Shown: in pieces, positions 8,986 to 11,893 of the stretch
How the letters are laid out: every line of letters begins with the position of its first letter
Position numbering within the stretch: position 1 is the first letter of the stretch
Assembly: GCF_000611645.1 (NCBI RefSeq)
Contig: NW_014012977.1
Location: 1-11,893, forward strand
DNA length: 11,893 nt
Origin: Monoraphidium neglectum
Lineage: Eukaryota > Chlorophyta > Chlorophyceae > Sphaeropleales > Selenastraceae
Direction: 5' to 3'
Notes under the pieces: generated by a model
What the model was told of the DNA's origin: nothing
Databases searched by the model: none
The model's input: only the letters and a program-made list of their open reading frames with translations
Made by a program: the position numbers and the translations under genes

Positions 8986-10544
8986 ATGCTTACGCGCCAC
9001 CAACGCTCAATGGCTGCCTCTGCAGCATGGCAGCCGCAAGGATTGCCCTCTTCCTGCAATTTGAGAGCGTCCAGGGCAGCAGCGCCGGCCGCGCCACCCT
9101 TGCGGCGATGCAGCTGGTGCGCGACAGCCGCAGCTTCAGCATGGGGGGAAGGTGTCACAGCGTCCTCCGCCTTAGGCCTCGATTTGTCTGCCATGCGGCG
9201 CTTCGCTGGGGCCTTAGCAGCTAGCCTGCTTGTCTTCCAGTCTGGCAATGTGTCATCGTACGCAGCAGCGGTGGGGCCAAGCAGCACGGCAGCAGCAGTG
9301 GTGGAGACGGCCGTGCCAGCCGCGGCGGCGGGTGCGGTAGAGTCATTGCCCTCGTGCCCCATCGGCGATATGGCGGGCCTGTTTGGCGGCAACGAAGATG
9401 AGGGGCCCGAGCCCTTCACTCTGTATGGTGCGTAACCGGCAGCCAGGGCCTCTGTGCATCAGCTGGCCGCTGCGCATCGGCCCCGATGGCATGCCTTGCG
9501 CGCCGCTGCAGGATGAACGCAAACGATCCGACCCACTGGCGAGCACGGCGTCACCGGCCGCGGCAATGCCAGCGCGGCAGCGTCCTCGCAACGCGATCGT
9601 CCCTCGCGCCCGCGCGCGCCGCGCACCCCCGTCCCTCGCCCCGCGCCAACCGGGGCCCGGCCCCACGCCCCGGGGCCAAACCCGCCGTGGCCCGCGCAGG
9701 CACCAATCAGAAGATGTACAGCATAGAGCAGCTTGACGGCGAGAAGGTCTTGTCGCGGTCGCGGGGCTTCACGGTGGACACGTGCGTCAGCGCGGTGGAC
9801 GAGGCCATGGAGAGCCCTGAGTTTCAGGGGCTGTCGACCGGCGACAAGGTGCGCGGCCGAGGCGCGGCGCGCGAGGCGTACAGGCGCGGGCGCCGCGAAG
9901 GGGGGCGGGGCGGGGCGTGTCGGGGTTGCGACACGAAAGGGCGCGCATGAGCGAGGCAGCGTCAGCTGCCGCGCGTGGAGACCGTCTGCAGCGGCCTGGA
10001 TCGGATCCCGCCTTGGCCTGTGCAGGCCGCCGCCCTCGCCGGCTGCGTCCTCCCGACGCTCGCCCCCGCCGCCGCCGCCCCGCCGCTGCTGCGTGTGCCG
10101 CAGCTGCGCCTGGGCAGCAATCTGCTGTGCAAGCGGTCCACGGGGCCGGACCTGAAGCCGGCATGCTCGTCGTCTTGCAAGGCGGCGTGCTCGGCGGCGC
10201 TGGACGCAGAGGCGGCGAAACAGCTGGTACGGGTTGGGGCGGGCAGGGGTGCGGAGAAGCGCGGCGCTCGCACGGCGTGCCATCAAATTCGGGTGACAGA
10301 CTCAGCCGCTGGGCTGATCATAAGTGAAAGCAGGGCTTGTCTTAACATACGCGCGCCGTCTGGGCGGTGCCGCGGGCGTGACCCTGCCGCCTCCGGGCCC
10401 CTCCCTCGGCCGCAGGCAAACTCCGGGCTGCAGCTGTCGCCGGCGGACCGGCAGCGGCTGCTGCGCTCCTGCACGCGGCAGTGCAACTACGGCTGCATCG
10501 GGTCGGGCAAGACGCACGACTTTGTGACGCCGTCGCGGCGGTAG
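8986..10544 (+). CDS. Predicted Cys-rich thylakoid-lumen protein, family not recognised
   Basis: Exons 8986-9427, 9700-9848, 9966-10226, 10416-10544 (phases 1, 0, 0; all GT-AG: GTGCGT, GTGCGC, GTACGG donors) give 326 aa ending SRR-stop. Residues 1-69 look like a chloroplast transit peptide. Residues 70-95 (M-R-R-F then a hydrophobic stretch, then S-S-Y-A-A-A) look like a twin-arginine lumen-transfer signal. The mature part has a conserved-looking block FTLYGTNQKMYSIEQLDG followed by ten Cys at 176, 205, 224, 252, 264, 268, 272, 303, 307 and 311. The last six form two CX3CX3C motifs on either side of the exon 3/4 junction. The phase-1 join at 9427/9700 restores L-Y-G-T-N-Q, which supports the model. 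Translation may instead start at the ATG at 9010. I cannot name the family and propose no reaction; a structural or assembly role in the lumen is only inference. Confidence 0.75.
9193..9270 (+). other. Twin-arginine lumen targeting signal
   Basis: This encodes M-R-R-F-A-G-A-L-A-A-S-L-L-V-F (residues 70-84) and ends in a small-residue stretch S-S-Y-A-A-A suited to processing-peptidase cleavage. A pair of Arg directly before a hydrophobic core, following a Ser/Ala-rich transit peptide, is the layout of lumen proteins moved by the thylakoid Tat pathway. Confidence 0.6.
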
Positions 10545-10564
10545 CGCTTGGTTGCTGTCTCTCG

Positions 10565-10569
10565 TGTAA
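10565..10569 (+). terminator. TGTAA polyadenylation signal (proximal) for the lumen-protein gene
   Basis: TGTAA starts 21 bases after the stop codon. This would give an unusually short 3' UTR for a green alga. A second TGTAA lies at 10852-10856 and may be the main signal. Confidence 0.45.
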
Positions 10570-10851
10570 ACTTCTGTGAATCATTCACTGGCCGAGCACA
10601 GGGCACAGCAATTCTTCCTCAACCGCCAGTGTGCTGTGAAGCCACGTGGTTGTGGGGCAAAGGTACTGGTGTTGTGTCGTGAAAGGGGGCAAAGCATGGT
10701 GTGCAGGCAGCACACAACATCTTCACACACCACCCTGGTCAGCGCGACCGTGGCTTGGGCTGCCGAGTGACTGCCAATGTTGACCTGCAGAGGATTCGCT
10801 TCGGAATGGCAGCATTGGCTTTGATTGATCTCACAGGCAACCGTCGTTTTA

Positions 10852-10856
10852 TGTAA
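10852..10856 (+). terminator. TGTAA polyadenylation signal (distal) for the lumen-protein gene
   Basis: A second TGTAA lies about 308 bases after the stop, a more typical 3' UTR length for chlorophyte nuclear genes. Which of the two sites is used cannot be told from sequence. Confidence 0.45.
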
Positions 10857-11272
10857 ATGGGGCAAGGCCACCACCCCCATGCAAGGGGTAGGCTGGGTTC
10901 CAGGCACAGCTTTGAATGACATTGTGATCTGTCATGCCCGCCAAGGCATACATCATACACACAACACTTTGCGTATGATTATGCGCATGTACACGGTCAG
11001 GTATGAGAAGGAACGCAACCTAGATCACGTTGACCGCGGAAGGATCATAGGTATATTTGCAACCGGTGCCAGGCGCATATATTAGGTGACGAACTTACTT
11101 TCAACAACCTGTCAGACCCCTAAGACTCGGATCGAGGTAATCGTGTGCTATTGCGCCGCTGGCAGCACTGCTCGCGCTGCACGCATCCGCTGCCGCCCGC
11201 TCGCCCTGCCCATCATCACTTGTACGCGCATCCTGGCTGCTGACGCGTGGCCGCCTGGTACGTGTGCGCAGC
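10857..11272. promoter_or_regulatory. Intergenic region upstream of the thioredoxin-domain gene
   Basis: This lower-GC stretch has no exon I can support on either strand. A TATA-like CATATATTA lies at 11076-11084, about 190 bases upstream of the candidate start at 11273. It probably contains the promoter and 5' UTR of the downstream plus-strand gene. Confidence 0.4.
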
Positions 11273-11410
11273 ATGGCGGCGCCACCGCCGCCCCTTCAGC
11301 ACTTGGTGGCCAGCGCGGACGAGCTTGTCGGCCCACAGTTCCTAGGCGGCAAGGGGCTCAAAGGCATGTGGTTCTGCGGGCGCGGAGACAAGGCGCTCGA
11401 CGTCGGCTGT
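11273..11410 (+). CDS. Candidate first coding exon of the thioredoxin-domain gene
   Basis: An ATG in a good context (CGCAGCATGGCG) opens a 46-codon frame starting M-A-A-P-P-P-P-L-Q-H-L-V and containing DELVGPQFLGGKGLKG, closed by TAG at 11411. The composition is protein-like, unlike the Arg-rich alternative frame. To join the next exon (phase 1) the only in-frame GT is GTTAGC at 11409, giving ...A-L-D-V-G-L-V-E-V-H-S-W; a rare GC donor at 11364 would give ...L-K-V-V-E-V-H-S-W. Neither donor is strong, so the exon and its 3' end are tentative. Confidence 0.4.
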
Positions 11411-11427
11411 TAGCGGGGCCTGATGTG

Positions 11428-11480
11428 AGAATGCCATGAGTGTCGCATTCTGCAACAGCCTAGCCGAGGGCAGCTCGGCT
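11428..11480 (+). other. Two adjacent perfect 7-bp hairpins
   Basis: AGAATGC (11428-11434) pairs with GCATTCT (11445-11451) across a 10-base loop. AGCCGAG (11462-11468) pairs with CTCGGCT (11474-11480) across a 5-base loop. Both lie in the probable first intron of the thioredoxin-domain gene. There is no U-run, so they are not a bacterial-type terminator. Their function is unknown. Confidence 0.5.
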
Positions 11481-11517
11481 GACTCTCGTCACGCACATGG
11501 CACCCCACCCTCTCCAG

Positions 11518-11893
11518 TGGTCGAGGTCCACAGCTGGGGCGGCCCCTGCAAGAGCATCCTGCCAATGTTCAAACGGGTGAGCAGCAGCGCGCGCTGACGG
11601 GCAGTCTTACAGCGGCACGCTTGCTGGGCAGGCCCCAGGCGCTGTGCTGCCACCCAGCGCGCATTAAACCAACCACACGCACGCACTGCGTGCCGGCTGC
11701 GAGCAGCTGCGCACAGAGAAGGACAACGAGGCAGCCCTGACCTTCGTCGTGGTGGATGCCGACGCCCTCCGCCCCGCCGCCGCGGCGCCCGGCGCGGCGG
11801 CCGCTGCTGCTGCCGCGGCGGCGCCGTCCCCGGCCGCTTCCTCCGCCGGCGGCCGCGCGCCGCCGCCGCGCGGCGCGGCGCCCGAGGGCCTGC
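11518..11893 (+). CDS. Thioredoxin-domain protein resembling axonemal dynein light chains / TXNDC3 (NME8), partial, with WGGPC active site
   Basis: Two exons are visible: 11518-11576 (acceptor CTCTCCAG, donor GTGAGC, phase 1 in and 0 out) and 11707 to the window end (acceptor GCGAGCAG). They read V-E-V-H-S-W-G-G-P-C-K-S-I-L-P-M-F-K-R, then L-R-T-E-K-D-N-E-A-A-L-T-F-V-V-V-D-A-D-A-L. The strand, W-x-x-P-C-K motif, helix and following strand are a thioredoxin fold. The FKRLR-EKDNEAAL helix resembles thioredoxin domains of outer-arm dynein light chains and TXNDC3-type proteins more than chloroplast thioredoxins. The first active-site Cys is Gly, so normal dithiol chemistry is not expected. From about 11773 the frame runs into an Ala/Pro-rich low-complexity stretch that stays open to the edge. 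A nucleoredoxin-like protein is the main alternative. Confidence 0.62.

Noticed and set aside
9027..9224. Alternative plus-strand frame starting M-A-A-A-R-I-A-L-F-L
   Set aside because: It begins like a targeting peptide but stops at 9224 and overlaps exon 1 of the lumen-protein gene, whose frame leads into the twin-arginine signal and joins exon 2 in phase.
11036..11048. Match to the 18S rRNA 3' end (GCGGAAGGATCAT)
   Set aside because: Only 13 bases agree and the flanks do not resemble 18S or ITS1, so it is taken as chance.
10825..11085. Plus-strand 86-codon frame in the intergenic gap
   Set aside because: It has no family resemblance and no splice support, and it overlaps the distal poly(A) signal region; probably chance in lower-GC DNA.
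1..11893. tRNA genes, CRISPR arrays, transposon or viral sequence
   Set aside because: No cloverleaf-like sequence, spaced direct repeats, terminal inverted repeats, transposase or viral motifs were seen on reading both strands; a tRNA scan and repeat search were not run.

Overview
The window looks like nuclear DNA of a GC-rich green alga, probably a chlorophyte related to the Chlamydomonas/Sphaeropleales lineages. It shows many short GT-AG introns with GTGAGG-, GTGCGG- and GTAAGG-type donors. It also has TGTAA-type polyadenylation signals, GC-rich coding sequence with lower-GC intergenic gaps, CAG/CTG and CA microsatellites, Ala/Gly/Pro-rich insertions, and a mix of chloroplast and axonemal genes. 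All gene models below were assembled by eye from reading frame, splice-site phase and resemblance to known families. No database search was run.

Layout: (1) 24-1288, minus strand: 5' part of a chloroplast flavodiiron protein gene of the FLVA (class A) type. Three exons are visible and the gene runs off the left edge. (2) 1289-1985: FLVA upstream region and the 3' flank of the next gene. (3) 1986-8598, minus strand: a complete 15-exon gene for the axonemal protein CFAP251/WDR66 (FAP251), a subunit of the calmodulin- and spoke-associated complex at the base of radial spokes. The predicted protein is 1152 aa, and every splice junction keeps the frame. It carries a poly-Ala run near the N-terminus, a 21-residue poly-Gln run in the C-terminal EF-hand-like region, and a long TG/CA repeat in one intron. 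(4) 8599-8985: a low-GC divergent intergenic (promoter) region. (5) 8986-10544, plus strand: a complete four-exon gene for a 326-aa predicted thylakoid-lumen protein. It has a bipartite targeting sequence with a twin-arginine motif and a Cys-rich C-terminus with two CX3CX3C motifs. I do not recognise the family. (6) 10545-11272: an intergenic gap with poly(A) signals and a weak TATA-like site. (7) 11273/11518-11893, plus strand: 5' part of a thioredoxin-domain gene of the kind found in axonemal dynein light chains and TXNDC3/NME8 proteins. Its active site reads WGGPC instead of WCGPC. The gene runs off the right edge and its first exon is unresolved.

Functionally the region alternates chloroplast photoprotection or lumen genes with cilium genes. 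This is ordinary for an algal nuclear chromosome, and nothing suggests an operon, mobile element, CRISPR array or virus. The points most worth following are the uncharacterised twin-CX3CX3C lumen protein, the thioredoxin domain that has lost its nucleophilic cysteine, and the unstable repeats inside CFAP251, whose RNA copies are complementary to each other.
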